From Sinotaia quadrata (taxonomy: Eukaryota > Mollusca > Gastropoda > Architaenioglossa > Viviparidae): a stretch of DNA of 64,000 nt. The translations under genes and the position numbers were made by a program. The notes beneath the pieces were generated by a model. That model worked only from the letters and a program-made list of their open reading frames with translations, was not told the DNA's origin and did not search any database. The DNA lies in assembly GCA_028829895.1 (NCBI GenBank), contig CM054180.1, positions 119,083,973 to 119,147,972 on the forward strand. The letters run 5' to 3'. Below, piece after piece: positions 44,171 to 56,121 of the stretch (within the stretch, counting starts at the first letter, position 1; every line of letters starts with the position of its first letter).

Positions 44171-46448
44171 TTGGAAGTACAACACAATAATTTATTTCAG
44201 TGACATCATACAAGTTTCTTTTCTGAAGTATAAGTAAACCTTTGTAGAGTAGAAGCCAATATACAACTGACAGGAATTAAAGGCACTCTGTTATCATGTA
44301 TTTGGTAATGCAAAACAATAAGTAAAATTACAGACACACTCTATTATCAATATCATGAATTTGGTAATGAAAAACAATAAATAAAATTAAAGAAACTTTA
44401 TTATCAAGTATGTGATAATGCAAAACAATAAATAAAAGAAAAGAAACTGTAATATCATATATGTGGTAATGAAAAACAATAAGAAAAATTTTTAAAAAAA
44501 CCCAATAGTTACTTGAAGGTAAAACTCCAGCTGAAGTCCATGAAATGTTTTATAATTCACCGTACCTGAAGAGAATACATTGGCCAGTGTTAAAAACTGG
44601 AAGGAACAACCAAGACCAAGTGACGATTTAGGCAAATCACATAATTTTAAAATAGTATTATAATCATGTGTTAGTCTCTCCATATTAAATATTATGATTG
44701 GGCATGCCAGGGGAAAAATGGACTCCACTCTAAACTGGCAGCATGATAAAGTATTAAGTATTCACACAAAATTTGCATTTTGATGACATGCTAAATACTC
44801 CACAATACTAAATTCAGGATTATGTATTAAATACTCTACAACAGTACAAGAAACTGAAATCAGAATTGTTTGTTACATTTACTTGACATGAAAATGAAAT
44901 CAGATGTGTGAAGTACTCCATGCCATGTTTAAATAAATAAACTAATCATGCAAGAAAATTTTCTTTTCTCAACATTTGTAACAAACTTCAAAATACATTA
45001 TATTTATAAAGAGAAAAAAGATTTAGAAATAACACTTCTAACAAACTTCAAAACACACTTTATAAAGAATAAGAAGATTATGAATAACATTTCTAACAAA
45101 ATTCAAGACCTATATTATAAAGAAAAATAATATTTACGAATAACACTTCTAATAAAATAAATTCATTTTTTTCAAGACCTATATTATAAACAAAAACAAG
45201 ATTTACAAATAACACTTCTAACTAACTTTAAGGCCTACATTATAAAGAATAAAAACATTTACATTTAACACTCCTAACAAACTTCAAGACTGTAGTAAAG
45301 AAAAATAAAATTTATAAATAACACTTCTAACAAACAAGACCTGTAGTAAAGAAAAATAAGATTTATAAATAACACTCCTAACAAACTTCAAAACCTTTAG
45401 TAAAGAAAAATAAGATTTATAAATAAAATGATTCACACTAAGTTGATCTTTAACACTTTCTTCACTTACCTGTATTATATTAGGAACACAATCAAAACAT
45501 TTTCAGTTTTTGAAATGTTTGCCATCATTGTCTTTGCATGTATGCAGTAATTTCTGCATCCACTCACTGCAACCAAATATTTTAGTATCACTATATGATA
45601 TATCTAGTGCTAGTAGTATATGGGTATGTGTGTTAACAACCAATAGAACTTTTAGAAGTGATTCTTGAAAACTGACCGTATGAACTGAACTGAGTGATCA
45701 AATTAATAATGAAAATAAATACCAATTGTAGTTAAATCAGTATGAAGATAAACTAAGTAAATGAAATAGTGTTCTTATTACTGTATTATATACACATGAC
45801 ATATTTCTTACTTTTAACATATTTTATTTTTCATTGCAATATTTATTCCTGTCCTCTCAAGCTATCAATAAGATATACCTTTGGCATTTTTGTTTGTGTA
45901 ATTTTAGAGTACCTGACTGTAAAAAGTGTAAGAACCAGACACTAAATGAGAAGTGAGTGAAACCAAATGTATAAATTTACTTGAGATGAATTAAATTTTC
46001 TTGTAAAGCAAAACACAACATCTGATTTCTTTGGATCTGCAAAGATGATGTGTGATGTCAGCAATTGCTAAAATGAGCTTCAATTTCAGAGAGGCATGCA
46101 AGCTACTTTAAATTGTTTCTATACTGGCTGACTGAATAAAGTTTTCGTGTTGTGAAAAATTGATGGACTGGCACTAAATTTTCTGGCTGAAGACACTTAA
46201 AATTTTAATAGGACTGGGAATATATATTTCTATTTAATTTATATTTGTATAAATATTATATGTAGATGTTGATTCTGTCTCAGGGGAAATAAGAATGGGA
46301 GATGTCCAGATAACAGTTTTCTGTTGTTAACTGGTTTAATAAAAACAGTGACATATGATTGGCTTGTGCCACACTTGCATAGGTAAGCTATGCCTATCAC
46401 TGTATCAGATTTGCCCATTTCTGTTACCTTCAGATTGCTGGGATTAAA
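44171..46448. repeat. Block B counterpart of 8.0-11.7 kb
   Basis: Single-copy version of the unit that is locally duplicated in block A. Short AT-rich repeats (AACACTTCTAACAAAC type) lie at 45020-45420. The open frame 44492-44728 lies in sequence conserved as three copies but has no recognisable domain. Confidence 0.6.
45470..45566 (-). other. Candidate small exon (zinc-finger transcript B)
   Basis: Acceptor TTTGGTTGCAG and donor CAG before GTAAGTG on the minus strand, 97 bp apart, as in block A (9425-9521). Internal indels put the two copies in different frames, so it is probably untranslated if it is real. Confidence 0.3.
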
Positions 46449-46905
46449 ATGGAAAGAGGGAAAACCTTATCTACAGCCAGTGCCACTACCAAGCCCTTCT
46501 CAGGGTGGGAGAAAGAAGAGGAATACGGTATTGAAGACTACACTCTAACAATAATAAAACTTGGAAAGAAGATGGGTCAAAGAAAAAAAAGAAGTAACAG
46601 CCGTTGACTGCCAAATTTAGTCTGGCAAAGAAAAACATTGATAAAACATTCTTGGACCCTATTCTAGACTCTACAAATTCGTGGAAGTGGAAGACTTACA
46701 AAAAATAATCATACTGTAGTCCAAGCCATGATGCTAAGTAAGTTTCTTCAAAAACATCTCTCAATGACAAGCAAGGCAGAAACTGCAACAAGTACAAGGG
46801 CAGAAAAAGAGTCCCAAACAACCACCAGGACTGTGAGAAGGAAATAAGTACACAAATTATGTGGAAAATTCCTTCAATAACTAGTGTTCACTCTATAAGT
46901 ATAAA
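46449..46905 (+). pseudogene. Fossil of the ORF1-type retroposon protein, block B
   Basis: Counterpart of 11731-12174: ATG GAA AGA GGG at 46449, a charged N-terminal part, and WKIPSI near 46870. It shares the same disabling stop after the AVDCQI-like region. It was present before the A/B duplication. Confidence 0.55.
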
Positions 46906-47692
46906 CGTATGTACAATGTTTCTTATTTTGTCTACAGGATTACAATCCTAACTAAAATGTCTCTCTTTTGTCTACAGATTTTTATAATATCTACAATGAT
47001 TCATTTTGTCTACAGATTTATTTACCTTCCTGTCTACTGTTTCTTGACCAATATACTGAAAACAAAAGTAAATACTTCAATTTGCCATTCTGTCAAGTAA
47101 TGTATGTTGCATTACAAGCAACAGATCTAGTAATCTTTTATCATTGTTGATCTGGCAATACTATATTGGTCTAGAGGGGGTATTATTTTATTTTTATTTA
47201 AAAGAAAAGCTTACACTTAAAAAATGAAAGCAATTAACTTGGCCAAGAATTTGACAGATGTAGCACTCTGACTGATAAACAATTCTAAGTTCTACATTTT
47301 TTGGAGTGATTTTCTTTGATTCCATCTTTCTTTCCTTTAGACTAAATAAAATTTGGATGGGTGAGAGAATACCACACAATGTACACAGAGACATTCCATC
47401 TTTAATTATGTCCTGTATTTGATTTGTTAAGTTTGCAGATTGTCTTCTTTGCAACCAACTTCTTTTGTAATATCAGCATTTCTCCTTTCATGAATATTCA
47501 CATTATATCCTTTCCTTTATTTTTTAGATCAAAGATGCATTCTGTGACAGGTATTTTTGTGCCCCTAAAAACCGAGGATTTACATTTCTTTTCCACCCAG
47601 ACAATATCCTACTTGTTCATGCACAGTAGACAACAATACAACGGCCTATTCCACACACTCTCCCCACCAACCCTTGTCTAATGCTAATTATC

Positions 47693-47723
<31 letters not shown>

Positions 47724-48944
47724 TACAGCCAACTATAATGCCATCTTAACAAATGGGTGTGATGGATGGTTGCTAATTTAAATATGTTGTGACTTGCTGT
47801 CAATTTTTATTCTTGTGAGTGGTTGTGCAGGTAGGACCCCAGTGCGATTTGCCTCTTACTCTTAGGAAAAAAGACCTAACATTAGACCCCAAAATGAGAC
47901 ATCCACAAAATATTTCCTTTGTCTGACTTACTTTTCCACAGTACATTAGAAATCTCCTAAAATAAAACTAAAGTTGTGGATAAACAATAAATAAGATCAA
48001 ATTTATTTTTTAAAATATAATCTAAATTTTATCATACACACACTATACAACATGTAATAATCAAGGATATAAAAATGTAGACCCCACACTACATAAACAT
48101 ATGATAATTAAGAAACTTCAATAATTTTCTAGCTTATTATCACTGCCTGGACAGAAATATTTGATCATTAGTAGCCAGGAAACATTTAATAAATGTCCTT
48201 CAATGCTCTTTGTTAGTCAGTTAGTGTAAAAATGCAAAATTCCCTGAACCTAATTACACTAATTAATTAAAATCTGGTCTTACTTTTTAATGCTATGTTA
48301 GTATAGTAGTTATTTTAAAAAAGGCTTTTTGACTTGTAGTTGTACATTAACTTCATCACAGGTGATGTCATTAGCATAATTCCTTTCATTATAAAATTAT
48401 TTGAACTTTGTTTGAAAGCTTCAGAAAATGAATATTTTTTCTACATGAACTGCCTAAACAGGACATTCACTTACAGTTACACATGACATGCAAATGTTGA
48501 GTTTTACTTTTAAAAGAAAAAAAAAGATCTGATTTATGTAGATCCAACATGTTACAATGAAAATGCCTTTTAAAAATAGTATTTCTTCAAAAAATAAGAC
48601 AGTTTCAAGAATTTTGTTTTAATGTATTGTCACATCTAAGAAAATCTTGATGCTAAGTTTGCAGGATTATTTATGACAATCAAAAGTAAAGAAAAGAAAA
48701 TTATGTTAGTATAACACAAAATAAATTTGTATTACAAATAATTACAAAATAAGTGAAATTTTGCAAACATCTTAAGTAGCTGTCATAATGATTATTAATA
48801 TTATAGAATACAAGCACATGATATTTGAATGATATATTTTAAGGATAACACATTTCAAATTGACCCAGCCTAAGTTATGTACAGTTGTCAAGTGAATGAT
48901 CAATATACCTATTTAACAAAACATGAATATTCATATGTTATGGT
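46906..48944. other. Block B counterpart of 12.2-14.3 kb
   Basis: No firm gene. A TA microsatellite lies at 47696-47724. Compared with block A there are many small deletions (for example near 48040 and 48160). Confidence 0.4.
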
Positions 48945-49145
48945 AAGTCATCAGAATATAAGAATGATTTACTGCTATTATTACATATATATGGCTTTTT
49001 AAGTAAGAACACACACTTTCTGACAAGGATGAAGTGTTTGAGAATGCTTTACTAAACTTTTCAAATGCTTGTGGCTAGTCTTCAATATAAATATGTGTTG
49101 TGACAAGTGAAAAGAATGAGAGAATGATTCAGGTGAAAAAATCAG
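48945..49145 (-). pseudogene. Isolated fossil zinc fingers, block B
   Basis: Counterpart of 14296-14510; finger signatures GAATGATTTACTGCTATTAT and GAGAATGCTTTACTAAACTT with broken frames. Confidence 0.45.
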
Positions 49146-50508
49146 ATCCTTAAGACTTTATCTCAAGAATGTTTGTGCATTGATAAGGTTAAGAATAAAG
49201 AGCATGGGAATGATATTTATTATTCTAATTTATATTTATTAATATTACTGGTTGAATAATTCCTCTGCTATTTGTTATTTCATTTTTTATTGGTTTAATA
49301 AATGTTCTGTAATTATTATTCAATTTATCATTGGTTTAATAAATGCATTCATGTTTTATAATAAAGATTCTTATCTTACTTAGTTTTCAGTATAATTCAC
49401 TCAACACAATACCAAATATACTTTGACTTGTTTGATAAATATTTTGTAATACAATGCTGATAAAACTTCTTAAACCATGCAAACAATCCAATAAAAAAAA
49501 ACAAAAATTAAAAATGATATAATTTGTACTTCACATGTGTTGCAAAGAAACATAAAGTCATACTTTTTCACACTGCTAAAAAAGTAAAAGTGCATTTTGC
49601 CTGGGGTCATAACTGAAAATGTAGTGAACTACTTTTTAATTTACCTCTAAGCCAGCAATTAGTACTCATACTGTCATGATTTTGTTCCTAAAGTGTTTTT
49701 AAATTTTTCTGATTATTACAACTTTCAGAATGGCCTTCCAATTCTTGGAGTAATGACTAGGCCTACTTTATCACCAATTTAATATACACAGATGATGAAA
49801 AAATATATTCAGCATGGATGTTAAAGTGTTTTGTATCTTTCTACAAGAAAAAATATCTTAGCATTGATGTCAAACTATGACAGCTATATGTTATTTTGTT
49901 TACAATTTCACTCAAAAGGCATAGAAATTAGAATGATACTTGATAGATATTTAGAAGAGAAGATATTTTCGAATTTACCCAAAGTCATATTTACTTTTCA
50001 AGCAGGAATAAATGTTTAAAATACATGATACTCCTATTTTTGTTTCTATGTGTAGTTGTTAATCATTTAGTTAAAGAGTAAAATGATTATATAAACATAT
50101 AAATATTAACATAATTATGATTATTCACACTAACACTAAATATAATGCTCTATTCTTGATTTTTTTATGATAACATTATGGCGACAAAAACTAAAAAGTT
50201 AATAAAGAAACCACGCACTAACCAATGTTAGATTAGTAATTTTGCAATGGAAATATTTAAACGTAACACAATAACTGTTAAAGATATAAGCTAATGAAAT
50301 AAATTAGTACAATTAAAATACAATCTTTTTCATATATGAAGCTTTGAAAAGACGAACACTTATCGAAATCGTGGGAATAACGCAAGATGAGACATTACTG
50401 GAATTTACAACTTTCAGTGAAAGCTAAAAGGCCTCTAAAAGTACAACCACTAAAATAGTAAAAATAAGACGAAAATTGTATATACCTAATGCAAAGGTAG
50501 AGATTTAC
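49146..50508. other. Block B counterpart of 14.5-15.9 kb
   Basis: AT-rich, no gene. It lacks the local GTTTGTATGTG duplication found in block A. Confidence 0.45.
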
Positions 50509-50590
50509 TTTTCTGTTTTCATCGCCATCTTCGGTCTTCGTTTTCGTACTCTCAAGCCGGCTAGATAGTAGATTAGATTTGCTTTGGCGT
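50509..50590 (-). other. Candidate first exon of zinc-finger gene B
   Basis: The same CGAAGATGGCGATG start (ATG at 50528-50526) and the same donor (GT at 50508-50507) as at 15927. The upstream TATA box is reduced to CTAAATA by a deletion. Conservation of exon and donor against a background of indels is suggestive but not proof. Confidence 0.35.
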
Positions 50591-50889
50591 TGTCGCTCCT
50601 GTATTTAGAACCAGTAAGTAAATGAGAGTGAGACAAATCAAGTGGTTATATTTACTTGAAATGATTTCGATTTTCTTGTATAGGAAAACACAACAGTAAA
50701 CAAATTTCTTTGATATGCAACGTATGGCTTGAGATAGAGTTCGCTAAAACGACCTTCAACTTCAGAAGAATGCGACCTACTTTAACTTGTTTCCTTACTT
50801 ATTGGAAGATTGTGTAGTTTGTGTCGAGTAGGCGAGCTTTGTATAATAAATAGAGAGAGAGCTGAAGTTTTGTGTTTTGTCTTGTTCGT

Positions 50890-51740
50890 GTTTGCTTAAA
50901 ATGTGTCTGCTAATGTATCTGCCTATCTGGGTTATTGGGTGTTGATGTGCTTTTTTTCTTCCCTGTATCCATTTTAAAAATTTTATTTAGCAACAGATTT
51001 GTTTGAGTGTGTTGTTTTATTTAGTTTGCAGTATGTTTTTCCAGGAATTTTTCCTGGCTGTTTGAAGTAATGCGTGTTTATTGTGGTATTTTAAAAAAAA
51101 ATTTAGTTGTTTTATTGTCTTCGTTTGATGAGTTCTAATCGTTGAGTGGAGACAATGGGCGTGGTTGGGTGAGGAAGAAGGCCGAGTTTGCTGTTTTGGT
51201 GATGGCATTTGTTAATTGGTGGAAGCGTCCGTGCTTTCCTGTGTTATTTGTTGTTCTGGGGTTCTATATTGCGTTGGAAGGTCCCCCAATTGCCTTTGGA
51301 TATGTGCTATGTTGGGTTTGAGTATGTATCAGTGGTGTATTTTTGTTTGGTGTTGAGTTCCACTATGATGGGATAGTGGTCGCTGTTATTGTTGCCGTTG
51401 TGATTGTAGTGTCTAGAGGTCTAGAGGAAAGTTAGTGATCATTAATGTAATGTCGAGGCTGGTTTGGAGTCGGAGGGGGAGGGGGTTGTTTAGGAGGTGT
51501 CTAAAAAATTTTTTTTTCTTCGTTAGCCAGTCCAGTAATTTCTTTTGTGTTCCATTTGGCCAGCATGTGTGTACTGTGTTGAAGTCGCCTACGATTACAT
51601 ATGGTTTTGAAAGAGTGTAAGTTTTCTAGTCCTTTGTTAAGTTTAAGTGATTGCAGTTGGAAGTATGTGTTGGTGATGTATACTTGATGATTTTTGTTTG
51701 TTAGTACAATTGTTATGATGTAAAGCTGAATTTTCTATCT
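50890..51740 (-). pseudogene. LINE ORF2 endonuclease relic, block B
   Basis: Counterpart of 16290-17160. The GDFNTV block is near 51585 and the TARKNSWKNIL part near 51040. It is still interrupted by stops and frameshifts and ends before any RT motif. Confidence 0.6.
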
Positions 51741-52127
51741 GGGTTTAGTTTAAAGACCAAGTGAAATAGAATCTAGGTCAGCCACAGATAAGAATAAATC
51801 TGTATAAAATGAGTAATTCCCAATCTTAGAATCAAGACGGTAAACTTTAAACTTTCAGAGATTTGTATAAATGCATTCATTTGGGTATTGAAAGTCAACA
51901 TTTTTTAAAGAAATCAGACCTCTCGTTCATTTGCGAGACTAACTTCTCACCATAGCATTTGGCGTCATAAGTGAAACAAAACATGGTTTAATATTGCATG
52001 GCTGCAACAGCTTACAGGCCAATAATATTAATTTTTATTTTTTTTATTTTTCCGAAACACCACAAAGTACAAAATTTTGATTAATCGATTATAAAGCTGA
52101 AGAGAGAAAACTCATCCGACAGCACAG
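51741..52127. other. Non-coding spacer
   Basis: Counterpart of 17161-17622; nothing recognised. Confidence 0.4.
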
Positions 52128-52245
52128 ATGCCAAAGATAGAATTGACCAGTTTAGCAATGCCATGCGTTGATATGCCAAAGATAGAATTGACTAGATTTA
52201 TCAATGCCGTGAGTTGAGATGCCAAAAGTTAGATTTGACCAGTTT
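52128..52245. repeat. Approximately 39-bp minisatellite, 3 units
   Basis: Short version of the array at 17623-17905 (TTTAGCAATGCCATGCGTTG then ATATGCCAAAGATAGAATTG). Confidence 0.8.
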
Positions 52246-52413
52246 AGAGTCAGTCTTACACTTAACACAGTTATAGTTCTACCATTTGATCATTGGCATT
52301 GATTTATAATTTATATACAATCAATTCACACGTAACACATGTCAAAAATATCCTTTGTGGATAAATTCTAAATCTATTCATTTAGTGAATCTTCTTGTAA
52401 CTGGGAAGTTATA

Positions 52414-52790
52414 GGACATTTTACTGATTTCTGATTAGTTTTATTTATTTTACTGAGATTTCTGATTAGTTTTATTTATTTATTTATTTTTTACTGATTT
52501 CTGATTAGTTTTATTTATTTATTTTTTACTGATTTCTGATTAGTTTTATTTATTTATTTATTTTTTTACTGATTTCTGATTAGTTTTATTTATTTATTTA
52601 TTTATTTTTTACTGATTTCTGATTAGTTTTATTTATTTATTTAATTTTTACTGATTTCTGATTAGTTTTATTTATTTATTTATTTTTTACTGATTTCTGA
52701 TTAGTTTTATTTATTTATTTATTTTACTGATTTCTGATTAGTTTTATTTATTTATTTATTTTACTGATTTCTGATTAGTTTTATTTATTT
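52414..52790. repeat. Approximately 39-bp minisatellite expanded to about 9 units
   Basis: Repeats of ACTGATTTCTGATTAGTTTT followed by a variable number of ATTT. The paralogous segment at 225-265 has a single unit, so this is a copy-number expansion since duplication. Confidence 0.9.
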
Positions 52791-53324
52791 TGCAGACACA
52801 TAATAAATTTTTTATTTATGTACACCTACTAAAATGAATTTAAATTCATTTAGATAGGTCAGGCTGTCGCTAATATTAAAAGATAATCGATAATCAATAT
52901 AGATATTTGGGGAATCTAATATATTGAGAGGGTCGTTAAACATAGCCGGACACGTGACAGATGGGAACTCATCCGTGGATGTAACAGTAATTTCATCCAT
53001 GGAAGAATCTAGGGAAAACATTTTTATATTTTTGATCTCTTTTTATAAATCTTATAAATCACCCTAGACAATGACGTGTTTATTTTCCAAACGTACACGG
53101 TGTACACACACTGATCAGTTCATTAATTGGAGTAGAATAAAACTGTTTCATTACTGTATTTGAATTCATTTGTTGCATTGCTGTGCATGTATTCTTTTGA
53201 AGGGCTGTGAGTCAGGTACGATTGTTATGTGCTGAGAATGCCTTCTTCTTTTCTATCTTAATTGAATTGTTATTAAATTTATTTTTATCTTACCTGTTGT
53301 TACATATAGGTTTGATGTTTGGTT
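52791..53324. repeat. Paralogue of 265-720, no gene
   Basis: Near-identical to the left edge of the window. From 53240 it switches to sequence matching 24225 onward. Confidence 0.65.
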
Positions 53325-54130
53325 ACAGATAAAGAACTAACTAACTATGTTAGGACTGAGGTTCACAGACTAGAATGAGAAAGAGTAGAAAAAGAAGAAC
53401 TTACACTTCACATGACAGGAATAGTAAAAGTCGCGATTGTTACAAACTTAGCATACGACGTGATTTTGGGATGCACTTATGTACTGCCGTGTAAAAAGCC
53501 TAGTACATGTGACGCATTGCTTGAGAAAAACACACGTGAGAGGATAGGGACAAATGTTATTAGCTGGGTGTGTCATCAAGGTGTGATAGGTCTAACAGAA
53601 TAGGTGTAGCATTACAGGTAGTGATACAGTGACTGATTTTACCGACAAGGTTGTTAGTATACAGATAGTCATGAGGGTGTATCAGCTACGGAGACAGAGA
53701 ACATTTTACCGATAGCTGACGTCAAGATGAACGAAAGTTCGAGTCATGACGCAATTTTAGAACATAAACTTATTGCGCCATACAAAGTTTCTATTGCTAA
53801 TGAAGTGATAGCTAAGGAAATGGGAGTAATTGACACAGATAAAAGCACAGGTAGTGAAGCAGACAAAGATGACGTACCTATGATAAATTCATTTACTTCA
53901 GATGACATGACAGTTGACAGAACTGAGACAGAAGTCCTTTCTGATCAAGATATGGAAAAACATGAAGTCAAAAACTGCACAGGAACAGGAGTCCATAGCA
54001 AGGAAGGCTGATGACTGCATATTGTCTACTTGTAGCACACATAATAAACTTAGTGACGTAGACAGAAACCACGGTACACTGATTACTCTCACTGACTCAG
54101 TTGTCAATACAGTGTAGATCATGAGAACAT
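53325..54130 (+). pseudogene. Deleted Ty3/Gypsy-like relic (gag start joined to protease region)
   Basis: In one frame from 53331: KELTNYVRTEVHRLE, an in-frame TGA, ERVEKEELTLH, then TGIVKVAIVTNLAYDVILGC and further codons to 53603. ELTNYVRTE matches the gag relic at 34.75 kb. VKVAIVTNLAYDVILGCTY resembles the end of a retroelement aspartic protease (the ILG block). After more stops the same frame continues at 53727-54011 with an acidic linker (DKSTGSEADKDD). The body of gag and all of RT are missing. The matching locus at 24.29 kb lacks about 880 bp here, so this is an insertion flanked by a possible GTTGT duplication. Confidence 0.5.
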
Positions 54131-55227
54131 ACCAAAAACAGTAAGAAGGGTTTGTGGTTGGCTTCTAAAGACTTAACATAATTGGTTGTAGCCAAGTGGG
54201 GATTAACTAACAGGGGGCCAAGCCATAATAAAGAGATAAATAATTATAAAATCTTCATTTATAAATAAAAGGGAGATAACATTAGTTAAGGCAAGTCAAC
54301 TGATTTATCTGGCAAGGTGTTGCAAATAATTGCCTGAATATTGTGGCATTTCATGAGTGATGTCAGGCTGTTCAGCAGTCGCTATTGTTAGAAATTATCC
54401 AATAAACCAATATTGACAACTGGAATCTAAAATAGGGCAGGGTCATTGACATATGACATACCTTATATATCTTTCCCTTATTGAATGGTACAATCTTTTA
54501 AGGTGGCACACCTAACTCAAAAAGCTTGAAAAATTTTAAAAATTCAAACAATTTTATTGGACTTAATTTTATTGGATATAAAAGTGGCTGAATTTTATGA
54601 AATTACTTTTATTTTTGGTCAAATCACAATAGTTTTAAGGATATTTTCAATCAAAGATAGAGTATACTATGGGAAACGTTTATGGTTAAAACGTAGGCAA
54701 AGTGCAGCCCACTTCTCACAGTAGACTCACAAGCCCATTAAAGTGGCTGGAGGGGAAATCAAAGATTTGAAATACAAGAACGTTATAAGTTGCAGGACAA
54801 GGTCCACAGAAGACCCAAACAAAGAACCATGAAAACAAAGGAATGTCTGGAAGCATAAGGGGTTACTGTCAATGGAATCTGGTAAACAGTGTTCTTTGTG
54901 TAGGGAGTCTGGCTGGCCTGATATTAACTGTCATTTAAAAAAAAAAACCTCTCCTCATATTTTATTTTAACAATTATAGAACAGAATTATTTTAGTTCAA
55001 TACAAGTGAACAATGAATTCAAGCTCTGTGCCTTCTTACTAATTTATGTACACCTCCAAATACAGTCATGTAGAATTAAACGGAATAATATTCACTTACC
55101 AAAAGTTAACTAGGAAAGTCTCTAGATCATAAGGCAATATTTTACAAATAAAAATTGTGATATGTATATAAGGGTTCTTGTGACACCAATACCACTAGTT
55201 AATTGATATTATCATTATTAATTATGT
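54131..55227. repeat. Paralogous non-coding segments
   Basis: 54185-54510 matches 24290-24620, 54515-54690 matches 25737-25920, and 54700-55227 matches 22320-22863. The order differs from the other copy because of the solo LTR and rearrangements. No gene is seen. Confidence 0.6.
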
Positions 55228-55990
55228 TAATTAGCCCACTTTTGTAGTAAGCGCGTGCACGATATTCAGAGTTGTGTCAGAGCGAAATGACTCACGAATT
55301 TAAATTTGACACTGGTTAGCTTTTGTAAACAAACGTACAGTATAACGAAAGGTTTGTATCGAAAATCGACAGTGGGCCAAATTCTCTCTTTGTCTTAGCA
55401 TTTTCTAATTGGTTATGTCGATTCTTTTACGTCGCCGAGCACGAATACAATGTCTCTTTGTTTGTTTGTTTGTTTCCTTCTTTTTTTGTACATGTATCTC
55501 GAGCAAAAAAAGAGGGCCCAAATCACGATTTAACATCGGTTATCTCGATCCCCATGACTAATCATCACCGGCTTTTGAAAATGTTAGTTATCGATGCCCT
55601 TCAACTGGCTCACACATCATTCATGTTACACTGTAATTAGCCCACTTTTGAAGTAACCATTCATACGATTCTTTTCAGAGCGAAATGACTCGGGAATTTA
55701 ATTTTGACACTGGTTAACTTTTGTAAAAATAACTACACGTACACCGCACAGGTTTTTTTAAATTTTTTTTTTTTAATATTTTGTGAGCAATCTTTGTGTC
55801 TGCAACGTTGGAGAATACATGTACAGTACATACGTGTATAATGAAAGGTTTGTATCGAGAATCGACGCTGGGCCAAATTCCCTCATTGTTGTAGAATGTT
55901 GATTCTTTTTTGTCGCTGAACACTAATACAAGGTCTCTTTGTTTGTTTGTTTCTTTCTTTCTTTCTTTCTTTGTACTGTACATGAATCTC
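55228..55990 (+). repeat. Tandem repeat of about 0.4 kb, two units
   Basis: Counterpart of 22864-23940. Units start at 55228 and 55636. The TATA-like position reads GAGCAAAAAAAGAGGG, so no TATA box remains here. A CTTT microsatellite (55951-55973) lies near the end. Confidence 0.7.
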
Positions 55991-56121
55991 GAGCAAAAAA
56001 AAAGGGACCAAAAATGCCATGAAATCTGTTAAGCAAAATTCATTATTCAAGATTAACTAGACCAGACATACCTTTACGCTTCTTTGACCGTGAGATAGTC
56101 GGCAATGCGAGACTGCATTTA

